Below, in pieces: positions 8,956 to 17,950 of a DNA stretch of 64,000 nt. The position numbers and the translations under genes were made by a program. The stretch lies in contig JAURZL010000017.1 of the NCBI GenBank assembly GCA_030653365.1, forward strand, positions 1 through 64,000, given 5' to 3'. This stretch comes from Anaerolineaceae bacterium (GTDB lineage Bacteria; Chloroflexota; Anaerolineae; Anaerolineales; Anaerolineaceae). The notes under the pieces are model-generated. The model saw nothing but the letters and a program-made list of their open reading frames with translations, was not told the origin of the DNA and did no database searches. The first letter of the stretch is position 1, and each line of letters begins with the position of its first letter.

Positions 8956-10047
8956 TTAATTCTCTTCGGAGGAGCGCTTTTTCTCGAAAATTTGCGGGAG
9001 GGTTTGTGTAAACGGAGGGCGGGCGATACCGAATTCTGTGATAATACCAGTGATGAATTTGGCGTCGGTGACGTCGAAAGCGGGGTTGAAGAATTTGACG
9101 CCCTGTTCAGGTGCCATCGGTTTAACGTACCATTTTTTGTAGATTTCTTCAGGTTTGCGTTGCTCGATCTCGATCTGATCCCCGCTGGGGGTGTTCATAT
9201 CAATGGTCGAGGTAGGAGCGCAGACATAGAAGGGAATGCCATATTCATGTGCCAGAATTGCCACACCAGCTGTACCGATCTTGTTGGCGGTGTCACCATT
9301 GGCTGCCACACGGTCACAACCGACGAAAACAGCCTGGATCCAGCCTTTTTTCATCACAGTGGCGGCCATATTATCGCAGATCAGGGTCACAACGATGCCA
9401 GCAGCTGCCAGCTCGAAAGTGGTCAGGCGCGCACCTTGCAGTAATGGACGGGTTTCATCCGCGAAGACTTTGAGGTTATAACCACGTTCCTGCCCGAGAT
9501 ACATCGGAGCAGTAGCAGTTCCGTATTTGCCAGTCGCCAACGAGCCCGCATTACAATGCGTCAGCACACCGGTGTTTGGTTGAATCAGAGAGAGACCATA
9601 TTCGCCGATGGCCTTGTTGGTGCGGATATCTTCAGCTTTGATCTCTTCTGCCTGTTTGTGCAGGGCAGCTTTGATCTCGGAAATCGATTTGGTTTTATTT
9701 TTAAGCAGGCAGCTTTCCATTTTATCGAGTGCCCAGAAAAGATTGACCGCAGTGGGACGCGCGGAGGCCAGGTATTCTTTGACTACCTTGAACTCGGTGT
9801 AGAATGTGTCGAAATCGCCAGCGGTGGAAGGCTTGACACCCAGATAGGCACCATAGCCAGCGGTAATCCCGATCGCGGGAGCACCACGTACGCGCAGTTC
9901 ATAAATCGCTTCCCAAATTTCGGGTTGGGTGGTCAAATTGAGATATTTGATCTCATTTGGAACTAAGGTCTGATCGAGCATCACGACAGCATTGTTATCA
10001 TCGTCGAGATAGACTGTTTCAAGGTCGAAGATTGATTTGTTTTCCAT
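8956..10047 (-). CDS. mtnA: S-methyl-5-thioribose-1-phosphate isomerase
   Basis: Converts methylthioribose-1-phosphate (or the 5-deoxy analogue) to the ribulose-1-phosphate form, the step before aldol cleavage. The 363-residue length and the family signatures fit MtnA: RGAPAIG near the start, the catalytic cysteine C165 in LTHCNAGSLAT, and the catalytic aspartate D245 in VGCDRVAANGDTANKIGT. It is the last gene of the importer operon, 82 bp after the kinase gene. A very similar second copy lies at 36841-37944. Location with a kinase, importer and microcompartment argues for sugar catabolism rather than methionine salvage. Confidence 0.93.
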   Translation of the reverse strand: MENKSIFDLETVYLDDDNNAVVMLDQTLVPNEIKYLNLTTQPEIWEAIYELRVRGAPAIGITAGYGAYLGVKPSTAGDFDTFYTEFKVVKEYLASARPTAVNLFWALDKMESCLLKNKTKSISEIKAALHKQAEEIKAEDIRTNKAIGEYGLSLIQPNTGVLTHCNAGSLATGKYGTATAPMYLGQERGYNLKVFADETRPLLQGARLTTFELAAAGIVVTLICDNMAATVMKKGWIQAVFVGCDRVAANGDTANKIGTAGVAILAHEYGIPFYVCAPTSTIDMNTPSGDQIEIEQRKPEEIYKKWYVKPMAPEQGVKFFNPAFDVTDAKFITGIITEFGIARPPFTQTLPQIFEKKRSSEEN

Positions 10048-10129
10048 TTTTTCATTTTCCTTTTTAAGTACTCATGATGAGTTGATTTTGCTGGCTGGGG
10101 AGGATTTTCCCTGCCCAGCCAGTAGATGA

Positions 10130-11359
10130 TTAAACAGTAAATTCTTTTTCGGCTGCTTTGAGGTTATTGAGGAAATCTGCTCCGCTGCGGAAGGAATTAC
10201 GCTCTTTGATGAAGCGTTTGGCTGCAGTCAAGCAGATGCGTTCAGCGCGCAGGCGTTTTTCCTGGTCGGGGATGGTGGTGATATCTTTAACCTGTGCCAG
10301 ACCAACGATACGGCGGCAGAGTTCCAGACCGGTGACAGAAGCGGTATCAGCCAGTACCGTGTCGAGGTACCATACCTGGAAACCAGACACTTTCGCCAGA
10401 ATTTCGGTGACGTTTTCTTTCCAGGCAACATGCCATTTCTCGATAAACTGATCGATAACCTCAACGATCAGATTTTCCATCCAGCCAACGTAATCGGCAT
10501 ACTCGTCTTTATCGCTGATGGTGGCATCACCATTCGCCCACGCGAAGATCAGGTTGGCAATCACGTTGCCAGTGTCATATCCAATGGGACCATAAAAGGC
10601 GAATTCGGGATCAATGACCTTGGTCGAGTCGGGTTTGATGAAGATCGAACCTGTGTGCAGGTCGCCATGGATCAATGATTGGGCATGTGTCAGGAATTCA
10701 AATTTGAGTTTTGCAACTTCAAGCAGTAAGTCCTGATCGCCATACAGATTTTGTTCTACCCATTTTAGATTGGGAGGGAAAACATTGTTGCGTTTGTTAT
10801 AGTCGTTGAATGGCTCAGTATAGACCAGATCCTCGGTAATCTCACACAATTCAGGATTGACATAGCTGCGTGCGAGTTCTTTTTTGTGTTTGTGCTCTAG
10901 GACAACATCAGTGGTCAGCAGCAATGTATTGACCATGAAGGTGGTGATGTCATCCGCGAAGCGTGGAAATTTCTGGTGTTTCATGAGAGCGAAACGCATA
11001 ATCTCATGATCAGAGAGGTCTTCCATGGAGCAACAGTTCATGACTGCGTCGTATTTATACACCAGCGGGACTAAACCAGGAGCCAGTTTGTTTTCCAATA
11101 TCAGAATTTCTGCTTCAATGCGGGTACGATCGGTGGAGAGCACAAAAGCATCAGAAATTCGTGCGGTAGGCCCGGCCTGTTTGATGATGACGGATTTGGA
11201 ATCGTTTTTATCCCACACCTTGAAGATGTAGTTGATATTGCCATCGCCAATTTCCACACAATCAAGATCAGCATTTGGTGGGAAGAGATCCAATTTCTCT
11301 TTGGCATATTCTGCCACATCAGCAGGTTTCATCAAAAAATAAGTATCAAATCTGGACAT
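10130..11359 (-). CDS. mtnK: 5-methylthioribose kinase
   Basis: Phosphorylates methylthioribose (possibly also 5-deoxyribose) at the anomeric carbon using ATP. At 409 residues it fits MtnK of the aminoglycoside-phosphotransferase/choline-kinase fold. Visible are the nucleotide-binding region ([12 protein letters not shown] and the VIIKQAGP lysine), the catalytic loop HGDLHTGS (residues 231-237) and the metal-binding/MtnK-type motif [13 protein letters not shown] (250-262). It sits between the permease and mtnA in the importer operon, so imported sugar would be trapped as its 1-phosphate. Substrate breadth cannot be judged from sequence. Confidence 0.92.
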   Translation of the reverse strand: MSRFDTYFLMKPADVAEYAKEKLDLFPPNADLDCVEIGDGNINYIFKVWDKNDSKSVIIKQAGPTARISDAFVLSTDRTRIEAEILILENKLAPGLVPLVYKYDAVMNCCSMEDLSDHEIMRFALMKHQKFPRFADDITTFMVNTLLLTTDVVLEHKHKKELARSYVNPELCEITEDLVYTEPFNDYNKRNNVFPPNLKWVEQNLYGDQDLLLEVAKLKFEFLTHAQSLIHGDLHTGSIFIKPDSTKVIDPEFAFYGPIGYDTGNVIANLIFAWANGDATISDKDEYADYVGWMENLIVEVIDQFIEKWHVAWKENVTEILAKVSGFQVWYLDTVLADTASVTGLELCRRIVGLAQVKDITTIPDQEKRLRAERICLTAAKRFIKERNSFRSGADFLNNLKAAEKEFTV

Positions 11360-11387
11360 GAATCACAATCCTCCAATTAATAATTTT

Positions 11388-12383
11388 TTACTTCTTTCGG
11401 ACATAGGTGAATGCCAGCGCAATCGCCAGAACAGCCCCTTTGACGATGTTCATCGAATAATATGGGATCGACATCATCACCAATCCATTCTCCAGAACGC
11501 CGACCAGCACAGCACCGGCAAAGGTACCAATGGCGTTCGGTCGTCCGGCACCAGCCACGGAAAAACCGATAAATGCTGCCGCCACCGAGGGCATCAGGTA
11601 ACCGGCACCTGCATTAATCTGCGCAGAACCGATACGTGAGGCGAGCAAAATGCCACCTAATGCTGCCAGGGAGGCCGAGATTAGGTAAGCCATGGTGCGG
11701 TAGCGGTCAACCGGAATACCGGAGAGACGTGCAGCTTCCATATTGCCACCGACGACATACAGATAACGGCCATATTTGGTGTAATTGAGGAAGATGTGCA
11801 CGGCGGCAACTACCACCAGCATGATGATAATGATATAAGGTGCCTGTCCTATCAGTCGGAAAGAAGATGGGAGCGTCCCAAACGTTGGGGTACCATCCAG
11901 GCGCGGCATACCCTGGCTGATCGATCCACCACCGGCATAGGTCATCGCGACCCCTTCCAGGATGAAGAGCATCGAGAGCGTGACCAGTAAATCAGGAATT
12001 TTAATCTTGACGACCAGGAAGGCGTTGACCAGACCTACGATCAGGGCAACCGCAATGGTGACCAGGATGGCTGGGACGGTGGGCAGCATATACCAGACGA
12101 ACATTGAGATAACAAGTGTATCAGCAAAGGTCGCCATCGAACCGACGGAAAGATCGAAGCCGTTGATGGTCAGCGAAACGGTAACACCGATAGCGATTAC
12201 GGTAACTATCGAGATGCTGCGCAGAATTGTAGTCAGATTCGAGGTGGTCATAAACGAATCCGGCATACTGATCGTGAAGAAAATGATCAGAACAACGATG
12301 GTCAACACGCTACCCCATTTGGTGATGAAATTGATCAAATGGGTGGTGAATGGAATCGTTTTCGTTGGAGTTGAAGCCTGCAT
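11388..12383 (-). CDS. ribose-type ABC transporter permease
   Basis: Integral membrane component of a carbohydrate importer of the RbsC/branched family, 331 residues with about eight to ten hydrophobic segments. The family pattern is clear: TIGVTVSLTINGFDLSVGSM near the first third, and a loop ending in GGRPNAIGTFAGA (read here as GAGRPNAIGTF). Only one permease gene is present, so the channel is presumably a homodimer. It lies directly between the ATPase (3 bp away) and mtnK (28 bp away), with an AGGT Shine-Dalgarno sequence. The substrate is inferred from the operon as a methylthioribose/deoxyribose-like pentose. Confidence 0.9.
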   Translation of the reverse strand: MQASTPTKTIPFTTHLINFITKWGSVLTIVVLIIFFTISMPDSFMTTSNLTTILRSISIVTVIAIGVTVSLTINGFDLSVGSMATFADTLVISMFVWYMLPTVPAILVTIAVALIVGLVNAFLVVKIKIPDLLVTLSMLFILEGVAMTYAGGGSISQGMPRLDGTPTFGTLPSSFRLIGQAPYIIIIMLVVVAAVHIFLNYTKYGRYLYVVGGNMEAARLSGIPVDRYRTMAYLISASLAALGGILLASRIGSAQINAGAGYLMPSVAAAFIGFSVAGAGRPNAIGTFAGAVLVGVLENGLVMMSIPYYSMNIVKGAVLAIALAFTYVRKK

Positions 12384-12386
12384 GGG

Positions 12387-13907
12387 TTATTTACCTCCCG
12401 TGGAGTAGAAGAGTAATTGTTCTTCGTTGGTAGTTTTTGTTTCAAGTTCTTTGGCGATCATTCCGTCATACATGACATATGTACGGTCCGTAATACCAAG
12501 GATTTCAGCGAATTCACAAGAAGCGTAGATCACGCCTTTGCCAGCTTCAGCCAGGTTGCCAATTAATTCAAAAATATCGTGCTTGGCACCCACGTCAACC
12601 CCTTTGGTGGGTTCATCAAAAATAAAAATCTCAGCATCCGCAATCAGCCATTTACCAAAAGCGACTTTTTGCTGATTTCCACCGGAAAGATAGGCAACCT
12701 TCTGGGATTCGTTGGGGGTTTTTATATCCAGATCTTTGATCATTTTTCGAGCATTGACTTTCTCCGCTATCGATTTGAGGAATCCAAAACGATTGGTGAA
12801 GCGGGAAAGATTGGCAGCCGAGAGGTTACTATATACAGGTTCTTCAATCAGAACACCTTCCTTACGACGTTCTTCCGGGACCAGAGCCAATCCATTAGAA
12901 ACGGCTACGTAAGGAGTGTTAATTTTTATTTTTTTATTTTTGAGTTCGATCTCACCGCTCATAATCGGTAATGCGCCAAAGAGCGTTTTGCAAAGTTCAG
13001 TTTTACCGGCACCGACCAGCCCGGCAATCCCCACAATCTCACCAGCGTGTACGGTCATATCGATATCACGAACGGCGCCTTCTTTTTCGGTGAGGTTATG
13101 AACCTTGAAGATCGGATCACCAATTTCTACTTTCCGTTTGGGGAAAGTCTCGGAGAGCTTCTGGCCGAGCATATATTCAATCACCTGATTGACTGTTAAA
13201 CCAGCCACTGGTTGATGGGTGACAACTTTACCATCTTTCAAAATGGTAATTTCTTTACAAATTTCAAAAATTTCGGGCAAGCGGTGCGAAATGAAGACCA
13301 CACCTACATCGTGATTTTCGTGCAAGTCACGCACAAGGCGGAAAAGTTCGGCTGTTTCGGTGTTGCTCAGCGGTGCTGTGGGTTCATCGAGGATCAGAAA
13401 ACTACAATCTTCAGCAATCGCACGGGCAATCAGCACCATTTGCTTTTGAGAGAGCTTGAGGTTCTCAACAATCTCATTGGTATCCAGTTCGATATTAAGT
13501 CGCTTGAGAATTTGACGTGCAGCTTTGTGGATGGCTGGCCAGTGCACAATCACCCGACGTCCCATTTTGTTGACCAATACATTGAGCATAATGTTTTCTG
13601 CAACTGTGAGATAGGGAACCAGGGCGGTATCCACTTCCTGATAGACAATCTCGATGCCCAGCCTTTTCGCATCACGTGGGGTACGGATATTAACTTCCTC
13701 GCCATTTAACAGGATTGTCCCAGTGTATTGGTTATATGCACCCGCCATAATTTTCATCAGAGTTGATTTACCAGCGCCATTTGCTCCAACAAGTGCCTGT
13801 ATTGAAGCGTTATTGAGGGTGAAATTGACGTTGGAAAGTGCTTTTACTCCAGGAAATTCTATGGAGATGTCCTTCATCTCTAAACAAAAAGAATTATTCG
13901 ATTCGAT
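12387..13907 (-). CDS. ribose-type ABC transporter double ATPase, predicted AUC start
   Basis: RbsA/MglA-type ATPase with two fused ABC domains. The first has Walker A (VGANGAGKSTLMKIM), the signature-region LKLSQKQMVLIARA and Walker B (FLILDEPTAPL). The second has a variant Walker A (GLVGAGKTELC), the signature LSGGNQQKVAFGKWL and IFIFDEPTKGVD. The first ATG is at 13877, which would trim the usual N-terminus. Extending ten codons gives a normal family start (xESNNSFCLEMKDISIEF) that begins with ATC at 13907, exactly 4 nt after a strong GGAGGTG Shine-Dalgarno sequence. The ATG at 13877 has no ribosome site. I therefore predict an AUC start, as in the gene at 18610. Confidence 0.9.
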   Translation of the reverse strand: MESNNSFCLEMKDISIEFPGVKALSNVNFTLNNASIQALVGANGAGKSTLMKIMAGAYNQYTGTILLNGEEVNIRTPRDAKRLGIEIVYQEVDTALVPYLTVAENIMLNVLVNKMGRRVIVHWPAIHKAARQILKRLNIELDTNEIVENLKLSQKQMVLIARAIAEDCSFLILDEPTAPLSNTETAELFRLVRDLHENHDVGVVFISHRLPEIFEICKEITILKDGKVVTHQPVAGLTVNQVIEYMLGQKLSETFPKRKVEIGDPIFKVHNLTEKEGAVRDIDMTVHAGEIVGIAGLVGAGKTELCKTLFGALPIMSGEIELKNKKIKINTPYVAVSNGLALVPEERRKEGVLIEEPVYSNLSAANLSRFTNRFGFLKSIAEKVNARKMIKDLDIKTPNESQKVAYLSGGNQQKVAFGKWLIADAEIFIFDEPTKGVDVGAKHDIFELIGNLAEAGKGVIYASCEFAEILGITDRTYVMYDGMIAKELETKTTNEEQLLFYSTGGK

Positions 13908-14079
13908 TCGACACCTCCCAAAATAAACAAGAAAAAATCTCTGTCATTATGAGTTTTAGGAATAAGATCTAATTATACCCAGTTGTTGGAAGAGTGATTT
14001 ACAAAGGGAGATCCCTGATCATATCACTCGTCTTTTTTTTCTAAAGACCAATGATCATCTCAATATATCGAAGGTGGTG

Positions 14080-14113
14080 GGTTATTTGGTGGGCATAAAC
14101 CCACCAAATAACC
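14080..14113 (-). terminator. 14-bp hairpin between binding-protein and ATPase genes
   Basis: The arms at 14080-14093 and 14100-14113 (stem GGTTATTTGGTGGG on either strand) pair perfectly across a 6-nt loop. It lies in the 318-bp gap inside the importer operon, downstream of the binding-protein gene. A partial terminator or RNA-stabilising structure here would let the binding protein be made in excess over the membrane parts, as is common for such operons. Nothing else is seen in the gap. Confidence 0.6.
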
Positions 14114-14225
14114 ACTACTGCTAAGAATTGAAATGACAATTAAACAACTTAAATTTGTATATTGAAGCAGTGGGGAAAGTCAACGCCAACCATTGGATTA
14201 AATAGGACCCTACTGCAGGAAGGAC

Positions 14226-15332
14226 TTATTTCTTGTAGAATGCACGAAGGGTATCCATCCATGCTTCATTGAAAGCATCTGATTTACCCCAACCTTCAAT
14301 TACTTCGTTGAGGGTTTCCATGTTGGTTTCGGGTTTGAGATCAGATTGTTTGATGAGTTTTGCTTCGAGGTCATAGTTGGCGGGGGTCTCTTCACCGGCG
14401 AATTTCTTTGCCAGTAAGCGCATGTTGACGATACCAATTAATCGGGGGTCAACTGCAGCGGTAGATACCCAGATGCTGCCTTCTTCACGCATGAGGTTCA
14501 TGTCCTGGTTGGACACATCAATGGAGATGAGGGTTACATCAGTGCGGCCAGCTTCAACCAATGCGCGGTAAGCGCCTTTGGCCATTTCGTCCCAGGAACC
14601 CCAGACTGCGTCAACTGTTCCTTCGGGGTATTTGGCGAGGATTGCGCCAACGCGGGCAGCAATGTCACCCTGGACATCCTGGAAGTTGGATGGTCCGATT
14701 ACTTCTAAAGTTTCGATCTTGCCTTCTTCTTCAAATGTCTTGTAGATGGTTTCGCGGCGATCCAGGGGCGGTACGCCAGGGCCAAACCACAGTTTGATTA
14801 CACGAACGGGGGAACCGTCGGTGGAGAGGGCAGCAATTTCAGTTAAAGAAAGCTCTGCCAGTTTAAAGTCATCCTGGAAGGTGGTGGTAATGGTGTCAAG
14901 GGTCATCCCCTCTTTTTCGATGACAGTATCGAAGGTCACTACCAGCATGCCTTTATCAACAGCGGGTTTCAACATGTCGTAGGAATAGTCGGCTTTACCA
15001 TGGGAGATAACCAACCCATCGTAGCCTTTTTGAATGGCCTGTGCGACCAATTCTTGGAATTTCACATCATCATTATCGGCAATGAATGTGTCAACAACAA
15101 ATCCAAATGATTCGCCTTCGGAACGAGCGCCATCAAGGAATTGTTTTGTGTGGTCATCAGAAGGCAGGTTACGAATAACAGCGATCTTGAGGCCTTCTTT
15201 AATGCCAGCAGGAACGCCTTCTAATGCAGCTGTACCGGTGTCGGTATCGGCTGGTGCTACAGGTGTTGCAGCAGGGGCGCAGGCGCTCAGCAAGAAGACT
15301 GCAACGAGGATTATGCCAAAAATCTTTTTCAT
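14226..15332 (-). CDS. sugar-binding lipoprotein of the ribose-type ABC importer
   Basis: Periplasmic-binding-protein type 1 (RbsB-like) receptor. I start at the ATG at 15332 because AGGAG lies 7 bp upstream; a GTG two codons earlier is too close to it. The lipoprotein signal ends at the lipobox VFLLSAC and is followed by a Thr/Ala/Pro linker. The two-lobe sugar-binding fold follows, with typical segments KIAVIRNLPSDDHTKQFLDGA, GYDGLVISHG, and DAVWGSWDEMAKGAYRALVEAG. It is the first gene of the importer-mtnK-mtnA operon, with its promoter and one operator directly upstream. The ligand is inferred, not seen. Confidence 0.9.
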   Translation of the reverse strand: MKKIFGIILVAVFLLSACAPAATPVAPADTDTGTAALEGVPAGIKEGLKIAVIRNLPSDDHTKQFLDGARSEGESFGFVVDTFIADNDDVKFQELVAQAIQKGYDGLVISHGKADYSYDMLKPAVDKGMLVVTFDTVIEKEGMTLDTITTTFQDDFKLAELSLTEIAALSTDGSPVRVIKLWFGPGVPPLDRRETIYKTFEEEGKIETLEVIGPSNFQDVQGDIAARVGAILAKYPEGTVDAVWGSWDEMAKGAYRALVEAGRTDVTLISIDVSNQDMNLMREEGSIWVSTAAVDPRLIGIVNMRLLAKKFAGEETPANYDLEAKLIKQSDLKPETNMETLNEVIEGWGKSDAFNEAWMDTLRAFYKK

Positions 15333-15398
15333 CTTCACACTCCTAATTTGGTTAATAAATGGGGAAAAAAGGTTGGACGTTGTCTTTCCATACAGATC

Positions 15399-15426
15399 AT
15401 TATAAACGAATTTTATAAAAGTTCAA
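15399..15426 (-). promoter_or_regulatory. sigma-70-type promoter of the importer-mtnKA operon
   Basis: Read on the minus strand, TTGAAC (15426-15421), a 16-bp spacer and TATAAT (15404-15399). The -35 hexamer is part of operator site 2, so a bound repressor would block polymerase directly. Confidence 0.7.
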
Positions 15427-15441
15427 GAGTGAACAATTGTT
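15421..15441. promoter_or_regulatory. predicted SorC-family operator, site 2
   Basis: GTTCA, four bases, TGAAC, then AATTGTT. It overlaps the -35 hexamer of the importer promoter and agrees with site 3 in all but two of 21 positions. Confidence 0.7.
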
Positions 15442-15519
15442 AATGTGTGTTGTTAGTTTTCTGATGATAATTTTGTTTGATGATCTGATTGTTTATATTA
15501 TATGATAAATTTATTAAAT

Positions 15520-15540
15520 GTTCAAGTATGAACAATTGTT
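15520..15540. promoter_or_regulatory. predicted SorC-family operator, site 3
   Basis: GTTCA at 15520-15524, four bases, TGAAC at 15529-15533, then AATTGTT. It lies midway in the divergent control region, 99 bp from site 2, so looping between bound regulators is conceivable. It overlaps no promoter that I can see. Confidence 0.65.
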
Positions 15541-15617
15541 TCATGATTAACGTCACATGATCTACTATTTATCTGTTCAAAATGTATAAAACCAACGAGT
15601 CTGTCGGTTATTCCCAG

Positions 15618-15646
15618 TTGACTTTTCATATCAAGTTGAGTACAAT
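15618..15646 (+). promoter_or_regulatory. sigma-70-type promoter of the shell operon
   Basis: TTGACT at 15618-15623, a 17-bp spacer and TACAAT at 15641-15646. Operator site 4 starts 11 bp downstream. The leader to the first shell gene is about 135 nt. Confidence 0.7.
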
Positions 15647-15656
15647 TTGAATAATT

Positions 15657-15677
15657 GTACATCATTGAACTTTTGTA
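15657..15677. promoter_or_regulatory. predicted SorC-family operator, site 4
   Basis: GTACA at 15657-15661, four bases, TGAAC at 15666-15670, then TTTTGTA. It is positioned just after the shell-operon promoter, like site 1 after the aldolase promoter. Confidence 0.6.
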
Positions 15678-15789
15678 TCATTGGAATTTCTAACGACAAT
15701 TGGATCCCCTTACCTCCGTAGTGGTTTATCAAGTCATTCTGATTGCCTTAATTGCATCTCGGATATAAAATTCATATGGGAGCAAAAAT

Positions 15790-16083
15790 ATGCTGATTGC
15801 AAAAGTAATTGGAACTACCGTTTCCACCATTAAAGATGAAAAATTGACCGGACAAAAATTATTGATTGTGCGGCAGACAGATGAAAAAGGTGAACCCTTT
15901 GGGAAACCTTTTGTAGCAGTGGACTGTGTGAATTCCGGTGTTGGTGAACTTGTGCTGACCTGTGCGGGATCTTCTGCCCGTCAGACGAACACCACCAAAG
16001 ACACCCCGGTGGACGCGGTGATTATGGCAGTGATCGATTCGCTGGAAGTGGAAGGCGAAGTCGTATTCCGGAAATATGCATAA
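15790..16083 (+). CDS. BMC-P shell vertex protein (EutN/CcmL family), copy 1
   Basis: Pentameric vertex protein that closes the corners of the microcompartment shell. The 97 residues have the family opening (MLIAKVIGTTVSTIKDEKLTGQKLLIVR), the central VAVDCVNSGVGELVLTCAGSSAR and the ending AVIMAVIDSLEVEGEVVFRKYA. It is the first gene of the shell operon, followed after 17 bp by the aldehyde dehydrogenase. Two further members of the family are at 19081 and 19412, so vertices may be mixed or have distinct roles. Confidence 0.95.
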   Translation: MLIAKVIGTTVSTIKDEKLTGQKLLIVRQTDEKGEPFGKPFVAVDCVNSGVGELVLTCAGSSARQTNTTKDTPVDAVIMAVIDSLEVEGEVVFRKYA

Positions 16084-16100
16084 CAGGAAAACCTTAAACC

Positions 16101-17549
16101 ATGGATAATGATCTCGCTTCCATTCAGGAAGCTCGCGAACTGGTAACCAACGCATACGAAGCCTGGAAATCCTGGAGCCATGCCACCCAGGCTGATGTAG
16201 ACCGCGTGTGCGAAGCCATGGCGGAAGCCGGTTTGCAAGCAGCCGAACGCCTGGGGCAAATGGCGTATGATGAGACTGGTTATGGACATCCATTACACAA
16301 AAAATTGAAGAATATCGCTGGCTCCAAATTGGTTTGGGAGAGTATCCGCGCTGAAAAAACGGTTGGTGTGATTCATCACGACCCGGAGAAGCGCATTACA
16401 GAAATTGCCTGGCCCATCGGAGTAATTGCAGCTTTAATTCCCTCCACCAACCCAACCTCGACAACGTTGTTTAAAACCTTGATTGCGGTCAAAGCGCGTG
16501 ATGCGATTATATTTGCACCCCATCCTTCCGCGGCACGTTGTACTTATGAAACTGCTTTCGTGATGGCGCAGGCAGCTGAGAAAGCTGGTGCACCAAAAGG
16601 ATTGATCTCCTGCATGCAGCACATCAGCCTGGAAGGCACGCAAGCACTGATGACACACAAACGCACAGCCCTGATCCTCGCGACGGGCGGCTCTCCGATG
16701 GTTCGCGCAGCGCATTCCACAGGGAAACCTGCCTATGGTGTAGGTCCGGGAAATGTGCCTGTCTATGTAGACCGGTCTGCGGATATCGCCAAAGCTGCCC
16801 GTTATATTGTCGCCAGTAAAGCCTTTGATTGCTCCACCATCTGCGCCACCGAGCAATCCGTGATTGCCGATCGCCCGATTGCCGCCCAACTGGCTGCCCT
16901 GATGCACGCCGAAGGGGCTTTCTTCTGTGATGCACGCCAGACCGACATGCTGCGAAAAACTGTTTTTCACCCCAATGGTGCCATGAATACCGCTGTGGTT
17001 GGAAAACCCGCACCTTATGTGGCAGCCTATGCTGGTTTTGATGTGCCACCCGAGACGCGCGTTCTGGTCACTCCCCTTGTGAAGGTCGGGCGTGATGAAC
17101 CGCTTTCGCATGAAAAGCTTACCACCGTGCTGGGCTGGTATGAGGTGGATGGCTGGGAAAAAGGTTGTGAAGTATCGATTGCAATGATCGAGACCGGTGG
17201 GAAGGGACACACCCAGATACTCTATGCGCAAGACGAACGGGTGATCCTGGCATTTGGACTGGAGAAACCGGTATTCCGTATTCTGGTGAATACGATGGGA
17301 ACGTTGGGAGCAGTTGGATTAACAACCGGACTGGATGCATCTTTCACGCTCGGGTCAGGAGGTGTTGGCGGTGCGATCACCGGTGATAATATCACTACAC
17401 GCCATTTGATCAATGTCAAACGACTGGCTTACGAATTGTACCAACCTCCGGTCGAAGCACTGCAGCCGGTGGAACGTCACATTCCCCCACAAGCATCCAC
17501 AGTGGAACATGCTGTCGAAAGTGTGATTCGCGAGATTTTAAGAAGGTAA
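16101..17549 (+). CDS. CoA-acylating aldehyde dehydrogenase, microcompartment cargo (PduP/EutE-like)
   Basis: Oxidises an aldehyde to an acyl-CoA with NAD+, the signature enzyme of aldehyde-producing microcompartments. At 482 residues it fits PduP/EutE. The catalytic cysteine is C248 in STICATEQSVI (compare AdhE). The cofactor-binding features IPSTNPTS, ATGGSPMVRAA and GVGPGNVPVYVD are intact. The C-terminus carries a linker and a short amphipathic helix (TVEHAVESVIREILRR) that looks like an encapsulation peptide. Such peptides are N-terminal in PduP but C-terminal in several other BMC types. If the upstream aldolase acts on 5-deoxyribulose-1-phosphate the aldehyde is acetaldehyde; with the methylthio analogue it is methylthioacetaldehyde. 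Confidence 0.94.
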   Translation: MDNDLASIQEARELVTNAYEAWKSWSHATQADVDRVCEAMAEAGLQAAERLGQMAYDETGYGHPLHKKLKNIAGSKLVWESIRAEKTVGVIHHDPEKRITEIAWPIGVIAALIPSTNPTSTTLFKTLIAVKARDAIIFAPHPSAARCTYETAFVMAQAAEKAGAPKGLISCMQHISLEGTQALMTHKRTALILATGGSPMVRAAHSTGKPAYGVGPGNVPVYVDRSADIAKAARYIVASKAFDCSTICATEQSVIADRPIAAQLAALMHAEGAFFCDARQTDMLRKTVFHPNGAMNTAVVGKPAPYVAAYAGFDVPPETRVLVTPLVKVGRDEPLSHEKLTTVLGWYEVDGWEKGCEVSIAMIETGGKGHTQILYAQDERVILAFGLEKPVFRILVNTMGTLGAVGLTTGLDASFTLGSGGVGGAITGDNITTRHLINVKRLAYELYQPPVEALQPVERHIPPQASTVEHAVESVIREILRR

Positions 17550-17626
17550 GCCGTCCATCTGATCCTGGTGGATCGGAAGGATTTGAATGAAACTATTAAA
17601 CCCAGTGACAAGAAAGGAAAATCGCT

Positions 17627-17944
17627 TTGGATACTTCATTAATTGCTTTAGGAATGGTTGAGACCAAAGGTCTGATCGGCGCAATCGAAGCCGCAGACGC
17701 TATGGTAAAAGCTGCCAATGTAGAACTGATCGGTTCTGAATATATTGGTGGTGGTTATGTGACCGTAATGGTACGGGGTGATGTGGGTGCCGTGAAAGCA
17801 GCAACCGACGCCGGTGCCGCAGCAGCCAAACGCGTGGGCGAACTTGCCTCCGTGCATGTCATCCCCCGCCCTCACGCTGAGATCGAAATGATCTTACCGC
17901 AACACTCCAAAGGTGGCTTTGGCGGTCGTGCTGAAAAGAAATAG
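17627..17944 (+). CDS. BMC-H hexameric shell protein
   Basis: Major facet protein of the shell, one BMC domain, 105 residues. Family features are [28 protein letters not shown], the pore-region segment [21 protein letters not shown], and [12 protein letters not shown]. The start is TTG at 17627, about 8 bp after an AAGGA site; no ATG gives the family N-terminus. It is the only BMC-H in the window, so it probably forms most facets. The C-terminal tail is short and basic ([10 protein letters not shown]). Confidence 0.95.
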   Translation: MDTSLIALGMVETKGLIGAIEAADAMVKAANVELIGSEYIGGGYVTVMVRGDVGAVKAATDAGAAAAKRVGELASVHVIPRPHAEIEMILPQHSKGGFGGRAEKK

Positions 17945-17950
17945 TTGAAT

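Noticed and set aside
9556..9966. Long plus-strand frames opposite mtnA, mtnK and the ABC genes
   Set aside because: They are antisense shadows of conserved genes, with no ribosome sites and no recognisable domains.
16434..17231. 265-codon frame antisense to the aldehyde dehydrogenase
   Set aside because: It is a shadow of the conserved gene; composition is rich in His/Arg/Gly with no fold-like pattern.
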